This document shows, piece after piece, positions 10,960 through 24,000 of a stretch of DNA of 64,000 nucleotides (positions are counted from its first letter, which is position 1; every line of letters begins with the position of its first letter). A program made the translations under genes and the position numbers. The notes below the pieces were generated by a model that worked only from the letters and a program-made list of their open reading frames with translations, had not been told where the DNA came from and did no database searches. The stretch comes from Himantopus leucocephalus (Eukaryota; Chordata; Aves; Charadriiformes; Recurvirostridae), in NCBI GenBank assembly GCA_003993805.1, contig RSEF01000001.1:62864550-62928549 (forward strand). Direction: 5' to 3'.

Positions 10960-13900
10960 TGCTCTGCTGGCAGGCTGGCACCCTGCGAAGCGGTGGGGAG
11001 CGAGCAGGCACTGTGGCAGACAGCCCTCGTCTCCCATTCGTCAGCTGAGAGATGCAGCTAGGATAGAAGAGGGGCGTTTTAAAGTAAAGCACAGGATTTA
11101 GAAGAAAAAAAAAATATTAATATGGTGATTGGGGCCATGGCAATATGTGGTGAGCGATCAGTAGTGATGTCTGGGCAGGAACTGGAGCTGCCCCTGGAGG
11201 TGTAGGCCTAATCTGTGATGGGGAAGGGAGTAAATCTATTGCTGTGACTGCTTATCCCAGGAAAGTGTCTGACCTGGCACTGCTGAGGATATACTTGTCC
11301 TGCAAATGTATTGCACTGGAGCTGCTGGGCATGCAGGTACCTGCCTGTGGATGGGTACACAGCGAGCTTGGGGCACACCTGTGCGTAGGTTGCATTGGCA
11401 CTGAGAGAATGTGTCTATCTCAGCAAAGGGAGCCACTCCAGAAACAGCTTTGCAACTGGCACTGCGAACGTTTTTTGTCCTTCCTGCATCCTGGGTGAAA
11501 GAGCTTTTATCCCACCATCGTCATTCTTGAGACACCTCTGTTTCTGTCGGTCTGTCCACCAGCGCAAAGAGAACATTGGTGCGGGCGCCCTCCCCCTTGC
11601 CAGACAGCCATGCTGGCTCTTGTAATAAGCTCACTCAGACAGGATGTGTTCACCCCCTGTAAACAGTAGTCGTTGTCTATTCCCAGGCAGAACCGTGCTT
11701 CTGGAGGACATCTAGCACAACTAACTCATCATGACAACCAGCAGCAACTTCAGGCTGCTTTCACAGAGCTGTTTGTGGAGTCACCTCAGCCCTTTAGCAC
11801 AAGATGTACACTTGCAGGAAGCCCTGCCGCTACAAAAGAGAGAAGCTTCTGCTTTCTGCAAGTAGTGTGTCCCTGGCAAGTGCTGGTCCATGGCTAACGT
11901 GTTCATTGCTGACAGGGCAGCTATCAGAGCTGTAGCAGTAGCAATGGGTAAGGCAACTTGTGCTGCTGTGAACTTTCTTAGCAGGTGTGAGATGAGAGAA
12001 AGGGGTTCTTCAGCTCAGTGGGACCACTGAGAGCACACAGGCTTTGCAGCTGTAAGGATGCGATGAAGTTATCAGCTGCAAAAGACTGGTCTTCAGGCCT
12101 TGACTTAGACAAGGTCAGGTTCATGAATGCACGATGGGGCACACTTACCGCTTTCCTGGAGGTGGGAAAAGTTATCTGAGGGCAGCCCCTAGGATTTTCA
12201 GGCCCTGACAGTTATTTTCTGGTGCTGAGGGAATCTGACATTTTCCTGTTGCGACTGACTAACAGAGATTCAAAGGTCTCTCATTTGCATGATTAGCAGT
12301 ATTTATGCTCACTGTTTTTTCAGGGACTGCCCTGTGTGTGAAACTGTATCCTCACCACAGAGCACTGGGCTGAAGAGAGTATGGTGGAGGGTGGAGGCCA
12401 AGTGCACCTTTGATTTATTGGAAGATTACAACATTGCCTGCAAATCCACACGTTGATGTCAGCACGGTTTATACTATCTGCACCATGGTGGCATGTTACA
12501 TTCTCTCAACATGTGAGAGGGTGAGAAGGGGCAGACTTTTCATGGGGAGCTGCCTCTGGGCATTGCTAGTTTTTTGCTTCATCCTTGGAGTTGGTGAGCC
12601 TGGTGGTGTTGCAGGGTGACATGTATGAGTAAACCTGACACCAAGCTGGAGGACCCATGAGGCTGTATCATGATGTAGCCAACAAAGTGAGCTGCTTGCT
12701 TTTGCTTTGATGTGATCATATGACAGTTTGATGCTTTATTCAAAGCACTGGTTACAACTTCGTTACTCTTCTTTCCCAAGCACTTCGAGGCCAACCAATG
12801 TATTAATAAATTAGAGGGATTAAAATAAACATTGCTTTGAAAATCATTAGGCATCCCAAATGCCTGGAAACAAACAGCAGTTGAAGTAAAAATACAAAAT
12901 GCAAATAGGCTAAGAACTGGGCCATAAAATACTGTAGCCTAGCCCTGGGGCAGCTCTGCAAAGAAAAAATGTGTTTATTCCCTTGTGTCTTTGGGGTTGG
13001 GACAGATGAAGTAGTACTGGGGTACCGTGAATGAGGAATGGTCCCTGCCACAGTTGCTGCAGCAGTACAGAGCCTGCCCCACCAGTGGCTTTACTGGCTG
13101 CAGAACAGGGGTGTGGGGACACGAGGCCACGAGCACCAGCCACAGGGCTGGAGCTAAGGCAAGATCTGAAGGCTGCAGACTGGAGACCATCTGGGTGAGC
13201 AGCTGTCCCAGGCAGCTCCTTCTGCTGCTCTTGGTCCTGACCCTCACCCTCCAGGCACTGCATACCCAATTCTCTCCTCCTCTCAGCTCATTGCCTTTCT
13301 CACTCCAAGTCCAACTCCTCCTTCCCTCTCTGGAGATCCAGGGACTGTCACAGCCAATTCACACAGCATCCATTTCGATTTCCCTCAGTGGTACCAAAGC
13401 TGATCCCTGAATCCTTGGTGGTCACATCAGCAGAGATGCTGGCTGCTGCCAGGGCAATGAGAGAGTATGTTACTCAATGACCCTTCCTCTTTCTGCATCC
13501 TGGCCGGGGTGATGCATTTATTGCCTTTTTTTTGTCAATCTGTGCCAGCTCACAGACACACCCAGTATCCCAGTAAGGAATCACAGTCCCCAGGGACATC
13601 ATGAGGGGTACAAGCCGTGGATGAGAGTGTGGCTGATGATCTGATTGCCGTGATGTTTTGAGTGGTATTTACAGGGGGGTTACCTGAAACAAAGGAGATG
13701 TCTGAGAATTGCATTAGGGCAACGCACACACCTTTAATGTGTTTAAAAACTAGTGGAGTCCTCCTTAAGAAGTGAATGTAATGAGGGCAATCAGTCTCAG
13801 CTCTGTGACTGTAGGATGATTTTAGGCCAGAGAAGCGCTAAGGAATCACAACTGGCTGATGCTCACAGCCCAGCAGGGAACATTGAGATCCAGTTTTCCA

Positions 13901-15769
13901 GGCTGTTGTTGGAGGTCCTGGGTTTGTGAAGGAGATATTCACCACCTGCAGACTGAGCTTCCTATCCATACTCAGAGAAGACTACGTATTTGTGAGGAGG
14001 AGGAGGGGGTCAGCTGTGAGAAGTCTGCCTGATTCAGGAATTACCCGGACCATCTTGAGTTTCTCTTGCGTGACAGACTTCTCAAGCATCACTGGCCAGG
14101 GAGAAAGCAGTCAGACAATAAGAGAAAGCTGGCCCAGGAAAAGGCAGAGCCTGTCTGATAATTGAGTACTTCTCCCTGCCTGGCCAGCATGCTGCGAGTG
14201 GAAGGCATCGTGAGGCCAAGTGCCTGCCACTGCCAAGGGACTTTTTCCCTCCACACAGCCACTGGGATTTCTAATCCAGGCTGGGTAGGACAATGCTGTC
14301 ATGTTAGTAATGGTATAACTCTCTTAGCAGTCTACTGGTGTGACAGAGTCACAAAGCGAACAGTGTAGGCTGAATATGCACTCATGCTTGCTAAGCCTGT
14401 AATCCCAGCTTTGATTTTCTCTCCCTCTCTTTCGATTATTTTTTTTTTTTAATAATCAGTTCAAACTTAGTAAGAGTGATTCACTAGTTGCCTGTTTATC
14501 TATCCTTGGCATGGTGTCCAATGTGGATTGCACAGGGCAGAAGGATGGCAGGGGGAGAAGGAAGAACTGGGAGAGGAAAGGGGAGGCTGGAGAGTGTCCC
14601 TGTTTCCTCTCTCCATGGAAACTAAGGCTGGTATCTTTCTGTGAACCTGAAAGTCTTGGCTATTATTTCCCCCATGGTCAGAAGAGGTTGGTGATCAGCT
14701 CTGTTCTTCCATTCGATTTAGATATTTTGTGGCTTAAGTAAAGGTTCAGCAGCTGTTTGCAGCTAATGAGAAGTGTTTGGTGGTCTGTGGAATGGAAGGA
14801 AGCAGGGCACATGAGTGCCCTGGACTTGTCTGGACTGTGCTGTGGTTGTTACACTTGTATGAGACAAGAGACAGCGATGGCGCTAAGCCCTTCCAAGGCT
14901 GTGTCTTGCAATTGCATCTGAGACTGTGTCTGCACCTCCTTGAGGCTGATGTCTTTTCTCTGCAGATCCGAGCAGACCCTCAGCCCAGGCAGCTGCAAGA
15001 CCTGCTGTGAGGCTGATTCCAGCACCATAATTTGTTTCTGCATGCAAACCCTTTTGACTCTGTCTGCTTAGGAATCTGACCACCTCTTCTCAGAAACCAC
15101 TTGGGCTGAGCAGTGAGGTTCGTGGTTGGTCAGTAGTAAGAAAGTAGACAGGGAATTGCTGGATATGCATGTGAAGCCTATTGCCCAAGAGCTGATGTTA
15201 AGAATTGCCCTGCACTGCTCTCCTTGCACTGGGCAGTTGCTGCCCTCAGTCACACCTCAGCCAGTCTCACCCCAGGTGATTCTCCCAGCGTGAGCCTCCT
15301 CCCTCTTTGCCTGCAGCAGTAGTCACAGCCCTGTTGTACTGCTCTGGGCTGCAGGTGGCCGTGCTTTTGGCTGGGTGACATTGAACACAGGAGACATGGA
15401 GCAGGCCATCCGGAATAAGCGGTTAAGTGTGGGTTGGTGCACATGAACGTAGCGAACAGGAGAGGGCAGAAAGGTCAGAAAAACTACAGATCTGGACAAC
15501 TGTGGAGAAGCAATACAGGACTACTGAAAGGTCTGGTCAGCTAGCCTTCTGCTTCACCTTGGTTAAATATTGTGTACCCCTGGCTCACTGTGGCAGGACT
15601 GGTCCTGACTCCCAAACAGCTGTGTTCAGGTGACCCACGAGTGGTGCTGAGGCAGCCTGGCATAGAGAAGGCAGCTCCCTCTGAAGCTAAGGGGAGCTGT
15701 GGGGCACTCTGGCAGCTTGTGGGGTGGTGAGTGATGGCAGGGAGCATGCTGTCGTGCAGAATGAGTGAA

Positions 15770-16030
15770 GGCCCTGCTTCTCTCTCAAGCTGTCTGCTTC
15801 TGTTGCTCTTTGTGAGTCTCTTCTCACTTCTTCTCCTTCTCATGTGCTCATATCACCTCTCTTTTCTTTCCCTCACTTTCTCTCTGTGCTTGGTGCATGG
15901 CCTGGTGAATATAATCCGTAGATAACCCTCTATTCTCTCTTTTCTCTTCCTCACCATCCTTCTCACTCATCCTTTCTTCCTGTCTCTCACTAACGCTCTG
16001 TTGCTCTCTCTGCCAATTTATTCTTCTCTT
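15770..16030 (+). repeat. Pyrimidine-rich low-complexity stretch
   Basis: The plus strand is dominated by CT, CTT and TCTC words over about 260 bases, without a clean repeat unit. The reverse strand gives a Glu/Lys/Arg-rich open frame (15848-16087), which is a product of composition rather than a gene. Confidence 0.5.
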
Positions 16031-19000
16031 TCCTCCCACACTCTGTCCCCGTTTAATCAATCTCAGCACAGGCCTGTTTTCCACCACAGCTGCTATTTCA
16101 TGCTTACTCCCATGGAGGGAGGGAGGGCAGGTGTGCGGTTAAGGTACCAGGTAGGAAGCAGGAGAGCTGAGCTGAGAGTCTCTTTGGTGGCCATGGCTGA
16201 GTCATGTCACCCATTCTGTGGCTTGGCTCCTTCCCTTTGACACGAGAATACTACAGCTATGAGAGAATCTGCAATGCTTAGAGGTTGTAGGGCCAATGTC
16301 TGTGAAGCTCCTGGAAGTGGGCTAGATTTCTTTGGGTGCCCGTGCAGTGCTTGTTTGTCTTTGGTGCCCAGACTGACACATTGGAGGCACATTCTCTGCC
16401 CTGCCCATTGTCCTATTCACAAAGTTTGTACCATCCAGTGTCTGATGAGAAACAACCCTGTGGGATCCAGTTGACAAGACTCAGCCATGGTGTCTTGGTC
16501 TGTGGTGCTCCAGCGCTTTATTCCCTGCAAAACCCTGGAGACTAAGGGCAACTCCTGTTCCCATTGGTGCTACCTTTGCAAACCAATCACACCGCATCCC
16601 TGCCTCCCCCCTTCCAGCTCCTTCTCTTCTCTCTTTCTGCCATGCCCTATGTCCACCTTTGCTTCTTGTCAGCATGGTGTCCCTCCACTTCCACGGGGAG
16701 CTTTCCCCTCCCCACGGCAGCACATGCTTGGTACCGGAGCCTGCCTTGCCTGCGAGCTGTTGAGGGCTTGCCCGGAGCTGCCAGATGCTTGCACCTTCTT
16801 AGCTCTCATGGGTAGGAGTTGCTATGGGAGACAAGCAGAAAGAAAAAGTGCCTTCCCCAGCAGCACTAGGAGCCAGAAGTCTTCCATTGAGTGGAGAACA
16901 CCCCCCTCTTGTGCTCCTTCCTCCCCTCAGCCCCCCTTTAGAGAGCACTCTGCAGAAAGCTGCCTTTGAAGCCCCTTAATTAGTGTCCCGTGTGTCCTGA
17001 ACGGAGCCCTTCATTACCACCAGCAAGAGGCACAAATTGGCATGTGTTTCAGGTTTGGGCTCAGCGCCAGAAATTTGTTCCAGTCCCCTCCCTCCAAACC
17101 TCTCCAGCTTCCCCCCTCCTCGGCACACACGCGTGCACACACACACTCACTCTGTCACAGAAAAACACATACACACAAGGGAACCTGCCAAAAAAAGAGA
17201 CATCCTCCTTCCAGCACCCCAGATTTGAGTGGAAAAAAACCCCCACCAAACGGCAAAGGTCACTCTGCTCCCTGCCTCCCCCTGGCTTGCTCTTGGCTCT
17301 GCTGACCCTTCAGCATATGCAACTGCAGGTTGGGGGTCATTATCAGCCCCAGAGTATCTCTCACAGCCTGTGGATGTGCTCAGAGGGTGCTAATTAGTGA
17401 GAGAAGGGCTGATTAGGTTAGAAATTAAGTGTTTATTTTCTCTTCTTTTTTGTGTATGTGTGTAAAAATAGTGGAGCCAGATGGAGCCTCAGGAATGATG
17501 GGAGCAAAGGCAGTCAGGAGTCAAAGGAGGGGAATCTATACTCCATCTCACCTCTCCTGCTGCACAGGGCCCTGGGTTGCCAGGCACTCTGCAAACTCAC
17601 AGCATTCCTGTAGCACACATGCAGACACCACACATGCCCTGCGGCTGTCTTGTCCTTACTGGGATTGAGCTGGACTTCTCCTCTCCACACAATGATCTGG
17701 AGACGCTTTTCATGCCTGCAGAGCCTCTCATCTCCATCACCTCATCTTTTCCAGCTCAACCTTAAGCTCTTTGTTTCCCCCCCTTTTTTGACTGCAATTT
17801 CCTTCAAGTCGCTGCTAGCAGCAGCCAACAAGTTACGGGCATCACCACGCTTTCAGTGCCACCCCTCGTCTTGGCAGTGTCTGACACCCAATGTGCACTG
17901 TCCCCATGTGAGCCGCCCCACCTCACAGGGCCTTGCCCTGCCTGACTGAGGAAATTCTGTCTCTCTCTGCCATGGATTTTCCCTCTCCATTGCGAAAGTT
18001 GCAACACAGGACTCCCAAAGCTGATTAGGAGCCTGATTTTGAGGAACACCGGCGCCTCTATGCCTGAGCAAACCATGCTCCTGCCCTGACATCAGGCCAT
18101 TTCTTCCCTGCACCCTTGCTAGCCTCAGTCTGTTATGGGCTGTGGGATAAGGAAGAACAGATCATGATGTGACTGAATAGCAACTTTGCCGTGCTATAAG
18201 GGTATTTTATGCTTCTAGCTCACCAGGGAGCAGCTTTGAGGCATGAGGGGCAGTTGAAGAATCATGTCCTTCCTTCCACCTGACCCAAAGGAGATCTCTG
18301 GAGCCAGTACTTTGGATGCATTGGACATTGAGCCTTTTTCCGAAGGTCCCAGTTAAGGTTGAGAATACTCAGGTCCCAGCAGGCTGGAGCAGAGGGAGGG
18401 AAAGAGGCTGGATGTAACTGCTCTACAGCTTGCTTTCTGGGGCAGGAATTGTGCTGGCAGACTCGTAAGATGGTGGTGTCACAGTTGGAGGTTGGTATCT
18501 GCAACAAGGCAATTTATGTGACCTGAAGGCTCACTCTGATGATGGGAATGGAGGCCATCTTTCCCAACTGGGGATATGACTGTTGAGATAGGGCTGAGTT
18601 TGTTTTGTTGATCACCTCGGGGGGAAAGAACTAGTCACTATGATGTGCTGGAAGAGTATTTGCAGGGAGGACCATTTGCTCAGCAGCCAGTGAGAGGGGT
18701 TTGTGACCTCTTAGCATCCTGGCTAACTGGGAAGTGTGGACCTGACGGCAGAGGAGATTTTCTTGCTGACACAAGCTGGTGAGCCCTGGACTCTTAGTCT
18801 TAGCTACTACTAGAAAATGTCTGGCGCACAGGGGCTTTGTATCTATGAAACAAGAAGTCCGGCTTCTTTCACAATGGGAGAGTAGCTAGGGGACCCCCAG
18901 CTCCCGAGGTGTATGTGTGGTGGGAAGAGAGGACACACGTATGTGCTGGTGTTCCACAGGCTGTGTGCTGTGAATACGACTGCATGCATGGCTGTTTTGC

Positions 19001-19100
19001 TGTTATATGAGAGGAGGACGTATTTGTCTGGGTGCAATTTGGGCCCCATTCCCTTTTCATAGCGACAGTGCCTTTTTACCATGTGGCTCCTGCAAACAGC

Positions 19101-19121
19101 CAAACAAACAAACAAACAAAC
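19101..19121 (+). repeat. (AAAC)n microsatellite
   Basis: About five uninterrupted copies of CAAA/AAAC. It is a simple sequence repeat with no other feature nearby. Confidence 0.85.
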
Positions 19122-20400
19122 ACATGGGAACCCAAACTCCCTATTACCACCACATTGCAGATGCAGCCTGGCTTGGCCTGTATTTCTCCCGTTGCCACAG
19201 CAACTGTAAGCCAGGGAGTAAATCAGAATATCCTCTCCGGTGCTCAACACCCCCATATGGCAAAATAATAGTGACAGTGCCGAAAGCCTGCTCTGTCTCC
19301 CGTACCTCTCTTTCTCAACTCCAGTTCAGCAGAGACCCTCCAGAGACCTGTCATATGCCTGCGAGAGCCCCAAGGAGACCACAAACTTCCTCCATAGGGG
19401 ACGAGGGAGCACCATCTTTGCTGTGACCAGAAATCACCCTTATTCACTGCTCAAGTTGCTCTGTCTCCCATGACGGGTGTTTAGGTCTGAATCAATGTTC
19501 AGTGTTTGTGGTCTCAGCTCAGCTGGCTTTTAACAAGACAAGTCCCGTCAGCTCCACTAGAGACCAAACAGCATCCAAACTGGGCTTAGCAACCTGCTTC
19601 TTGCTTCAGCAAACTCTGCTTACAGCTGGGAGATACAGAGCCTTTAGAGAGGAGCAAAGCAATCAAAGCACATATAGGACCAAGACTCCTGTCCAGCTGA
19701 GCTCAGAAATATGCTCGCTGGGACAGCTGCCAAAAGGGCTCCACCAGCTACGCTTTGTGTTGGCCTTGGGCACTTCCAAAGTCGGCGATGTGCTTAGGAG
19801 AGAGATCTGTCTGCCCAGAAAGAAGAGTCCTTGGGATGAGAGGAGGGACTGCTGTCTCTGGAACAGGCGTGGGGCAGTTCCTCGGGATGGAGGGAGAAGC
19901 AAGACTTGCATTTTCTACAGCAGCTCTTTCTATGAACGTCCTAGCCTGGAGATTTCTAGGTGCTACTAAAGCCCTGGAGGATGACCTGCATCCCCTTTTC
20001 TGCCAGCAAGCGATTATAGTGTATCCATCACTTGTGCCTCCCCCAGCTCTGGCCACAAACCTTCATTAGGAATCTCACTGTGTTCTTTGGCTGGATTTCC
20101 CCCGAGAATCCGATTTTAAGGCTCCCCAGTGATTGCTGGTGTGTAAATACAGTGTGCTTCAGCACGGCAATGTGATTGCCCGAGTGGATTGGAGCTGTTA
20201 ACTCTTCAGCAGCTGAAGATCCTCCCCACGTTTCCTTGTTGTGACAGCCGCCTTGTTTCACAGGGACATGGTCGGTGGGAGCCCAGCCTGGCTCTAGGCG
20301 TTCTTACAGATCAGTGTGGATGGGTGCACCCACAGGCCTCCTCATGTTTCTGTGGAGAGGAGGGGAAGAGGCAGGAGTGGCCCAAAGAGAAGGCAAAAAG

Positions 20401-20645
20401 GGCCATTTGATGATTAAATGCTAGAGCACAGCGGCAGTGTAAAAATATACGTATATCACAAGCCTTAATTAACACAAGCGAAGGGAAAAGGAGGAAAAAA
20501 AGCCACTTTTTAAAGGTTTCACAGAGACTATAAACTGGCAGCAGAGAAAAAAAATGTAATACATGCAAATTAATGGCATAAATTTAGGGTTACTTAACTT
20601 CACAAATGTTAACAAGCTCATAAAAAAAAAGTTATTCTTTCCTAG
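20401..20645. promoter_or_regulatory. AT-rich block, candidate conserved non-coding element
   Basis: This interval is unusually AT-rich and non-repetitive. It holds the palindromes ATATACGTATAT (20445-20456) and TTAATTAA (20465-20472), ATGCAAAT (octamer-like) near 20563, and several TAAT-type homeodomain cores. Blocks like this beside neuronal genes are often conserved enhancers. Without alignment this is only a candidate. Confidence 0.25.
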
Positions 20646-20659
20646 TTTCCTGTCGCTGT

Positions 20660-21005
20660 TTGTTTAATTCTCTCTCTCTCTCTTTTTTTTTTCTGTTGAG
20701 AAGATTATGTTTTCAGTGTATTCCTCCTAAATTAATTCTGCCTTTCTCTCTTCCTTCTCCCTCCCTCCTTCGTCTCTGTCTCTTTCTCTGTGCCTGCTTC
20801 TGTCTGTTTGCCTTCCTTTCCTGCCTATCTATCATATTTTAATGTCCTCATCATCATAGTATCTAGTCTTGGATACAACACTGTCTCATTTCTCTCCCTT
20901 TTTCCCTCCCTGGCTCTCCCCTACTCCCACCCCACCCTTCTCCCCAGCTCTCAGCTGCCTTCTCCTGTTTTTTTTTGGTTTTTTTTTTTTTTNTTCCCTT
21001 TTTTC
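20660..21005 (+). repeat. Pyrimidine tract with (TC)n and poly(T)
   Basis: The tract starts with a short (TC)n and poly(T), continues as CT-rich low-complexity sequence and ends in a long poly(T). A single unresolved N lies at 20993 inside the poly(T), which marks a sequencing or polishing uncertainty in homopolymer length. Confidence 0.7.
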
Positions 21006-24000
21006 ACTAGCAGTCAGTATAACTCCAGCCTGGTAATGCTATACACAACACTGCCAATTTCCAAACATGCATTTTTCCCTGCCACCGGCAGACAAAGAAG
21101 GCAAGGAGCAAATTAAGTGGTCTCCGGCTGAACTGCTCGTTTATCAACCGTTTGAATGGCTGTTTGTTGCTGCAGACTGTATAGCTGGAGGCAGAGGTAC
21201 GAGTGTGTGGGCAGGCTGCGTTGGTACGCCACAGTCCCACTTTGAAACAGCTGTCACAGTTCCCCCTACACCGTCCCCTTTATTCAAGCCTCTGCCTCTG
21301 TACAATGGTGGATAATAAAGGGCACGGTAGCTCCTTGCTGAGCCAGGAAGTCATGAGCCCCTGAGGTCACGGTGTCTCTGCTTCCCCTGTGTTTCTTGCT
21401 TTGCTTACAGATAAAACTAAGTTTAGAAAACTCAGGCAATTGCCAGTTTAGCTCTGCCAAAAACTCATTTCTCCAGAAAGAGGACGTGTGCCTTTTGTTC
21501 TGCTTCTTTTCAAGCCACCAAGGACACCCCAAGTTGCATTACTCGTGACGTAACCCATCCTGTCCGTGATGCTACGGCGTTCTGTTCTTAGGCTCTTGTT
21601 CTCATTGCTTAAAGGGAAGATGGTTAAAAAAAAAATCTCATTTTGACTTATGGACCAGACTGAGTCATAGGAAGACATCATTAAAAAAAAGAGGGGGTGG
21701 ATATCATCGTTTTTGGCCACAAGCCATCCCTGGAGCTTTCAAAGTAGCCTGTAAATATTACTGCCAGCTCTGTTTCAGTATCAGAGACAGCAGTCCTGGC
21801 CAATAGCTTTTCTCCTCAATGGCCCAATTCGGTATTTCAGAATACTGGACAGCAAAGAGGGACGTCAATATTTTATTCAACATAGCAATCTCAGGAAAAG
21901 GGAGGTGAAATTACAAGCTGGAGTCCCTGGGCAGCAGTGAAAATAAGAAAATCCAAACAAGCTAAGGGAAAAAAAAGGGAAAGTCTAAATTTCTCAAAGT
22001 GAGAGAAAGGATGTTGGTGGGTGGGTAACAAAGAGGCTAGGAAGAGGAAGCACAGAAGGAGAATCTGTTGTGTTTGGAAGATGTGGGAACCATCAACACA
22101 GATGTTGCAGAAGAAAGCAATTGAGAAGCTGAATAGGACTTGCATAGGTTTACAGTTGGGTGCATGCTTAAGTATGTTGCTAAATGCAGACCTGAATGAG
22201 TGAGAAGAGAACAAGAAATGATCATGCGGGAGTCCCCGTGCAGTATCTGTCTCTGTCCACATTGACATCACAGGCTTTCCCACTGATTTAAATCCTTGCT
22301 TTTCCTGGGTAGGAAATGAGTCAGGGTGACTACAGAGCTTAGGGTTTGGCCTATGCAGATTAAGAAGAGTAGTAAGGAATAAATAAAATATGGCATATAC
22401 AAGGGTGACTAAGGACTGGAAGAGAAGCAAAGAACAGCGTGGGGGAAGGAATAAGGGCTACGATGAGGAATGAGGAGGGGCTGCAAGATGATTACTTGCT
22501 AGGGCTACCTGATGAAGCCTCTGGAGAGAGATTTAGGGGGATGTGGCATCACTCCCTGGTCATGCAGAGTGTATTACCTGGGTTAGCGGGTAAGACATTT
22601 ATGTGCCCCTATTACCTGAGTGATGCTCCTTTTTTTCTGTCCTTTCAGCTTGGAAACAGTCTGGAGAGGCCCAATACCAATTGCAGCCTCCATGTACTCT
22701 GCTACTAACAGCATCAAAAGAGGCAGAGCTGCAAATAGGTGGGAAGAAAAAGATTGAAATCTGGACTGAGCAAGAACAAAGGAGAGGGTGGGGTGTTTTT
22801 TAAATTAAGTTGTCCCCTATTTTTGATTGCATCATAGCTTGAATTAGCTTTGGCCTACATAATTAAAATGGAGGATGACAAGGTACCAGCAGAGACAATT
22901 ATTTTGTTGGGTTATTTGCATGGATCATCTGTTTGCTGCACGGCTGCTGTAGGAAATGCAACACCATGAGTAGACATATATAATTGTAGAGAGGGGGAAT
23001 GAATAAACGTGTTTCAAAGAACAAGGAGAATTCTAAATGTCAGCAAAGGGGTATATGACTCACTCATTGGGAAAATACTATTATTGGATACGTAAGTAGG
23101 ACTGTACAAAGCACTCAGAGGAGGGATGCTACTAGAAAAAAGGAGAATTAATAAGTGAAGGTAGCATTTGGATAAGTGACAGTGAATGAATGAGGAGATG
23201 TGCTGTAAGTGCCACGAGCCAACACAGGGCCTGGAGTGAAAGCAGAAGGAGAATGCAGGGTGAGGGTGGCAAGGATGAAAAGAGAGAGATCATGGACAAC
23301 GAGGAGGAGCATTACTGGAGACTGCTGAAATACAATGGAACGGATGAGTGTTTGTTAAAAGACTCTACTTGGCTTTTGGCAGAATAATGGTGACAAAGTG
23401 TTTCTGTTCTACTGAGTCCGGATTAAGGAAATAAATGAGGTGGAACTCCATGGGAGGAGAGGAAATGGCTGTGCTGAGGAGGCAGGAGGAGGCCCAGGAC
23501 TCAGCTGGAGCCAGCCTCTGCAGAGGTGGGTTAGGCTGCGATGGATGAGTGGTGTGGAGAAATACTGCCCTGTTTTTAAAGAGGAAAAAGCAGTGTTTAA
23601 TTGTAACAGACAATGCTGTATAGATTATGGACATGGTTGAAATAAGCAGTGCAGGATCAAGGCATTTTGCATGAGTTCAAGCCAGGCATTGAGAATAATT
23701 AACTAATGATCCTGGTACAGTTGATGACAAATGTGCAGATTTCTTGAGTCCAGAATGTGTTGAAGTTGAAACCTTTCAGTTGCCAAATCCAGGCACCATC
23801 CCAACAGGCCCATCCCATATGTCTGACTGGTCACCCTTGCAGCCTGAAACGCTGTGTGGTGGAGCACATCTGCCCAAGCAGAGGCTGAGGAGTCCAGCCA
23901 CTTCGGTGAATGGATCAGTCTAGTTTGCAGCAGGGGCCGGGGGATCTCCAGTCCTGGAGGAGGAGATTTCCAGAGCCTTTAGTTTGGGTCCAGCTGGGAG

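Larger units (their letters stand above)
8966..20400. other. Long gene-free stretch
   Basis: About 11 kb with no supported exon, RNA gene or intact transposon. It holds a G-rich run able to form a quadruplex (10927-10959), a poly(T) near 14440, a pyrimidine-rich stretch (about 15770-16030), a CA-rich patch (about 17125-17180) and an (AAAC)n tract (19101-19121). Open frames reach at most 160 codons (16487-16969, plus strand) and look random. Confidence 0.5.

Noticed and set aside
15848..16087. Glu/Lys/Arg-rich minus-strand frame resembling a nuclear charged-repeat protein
   Set aside because: Product of a pyrimidine-rich low-complexity tract read backwards.
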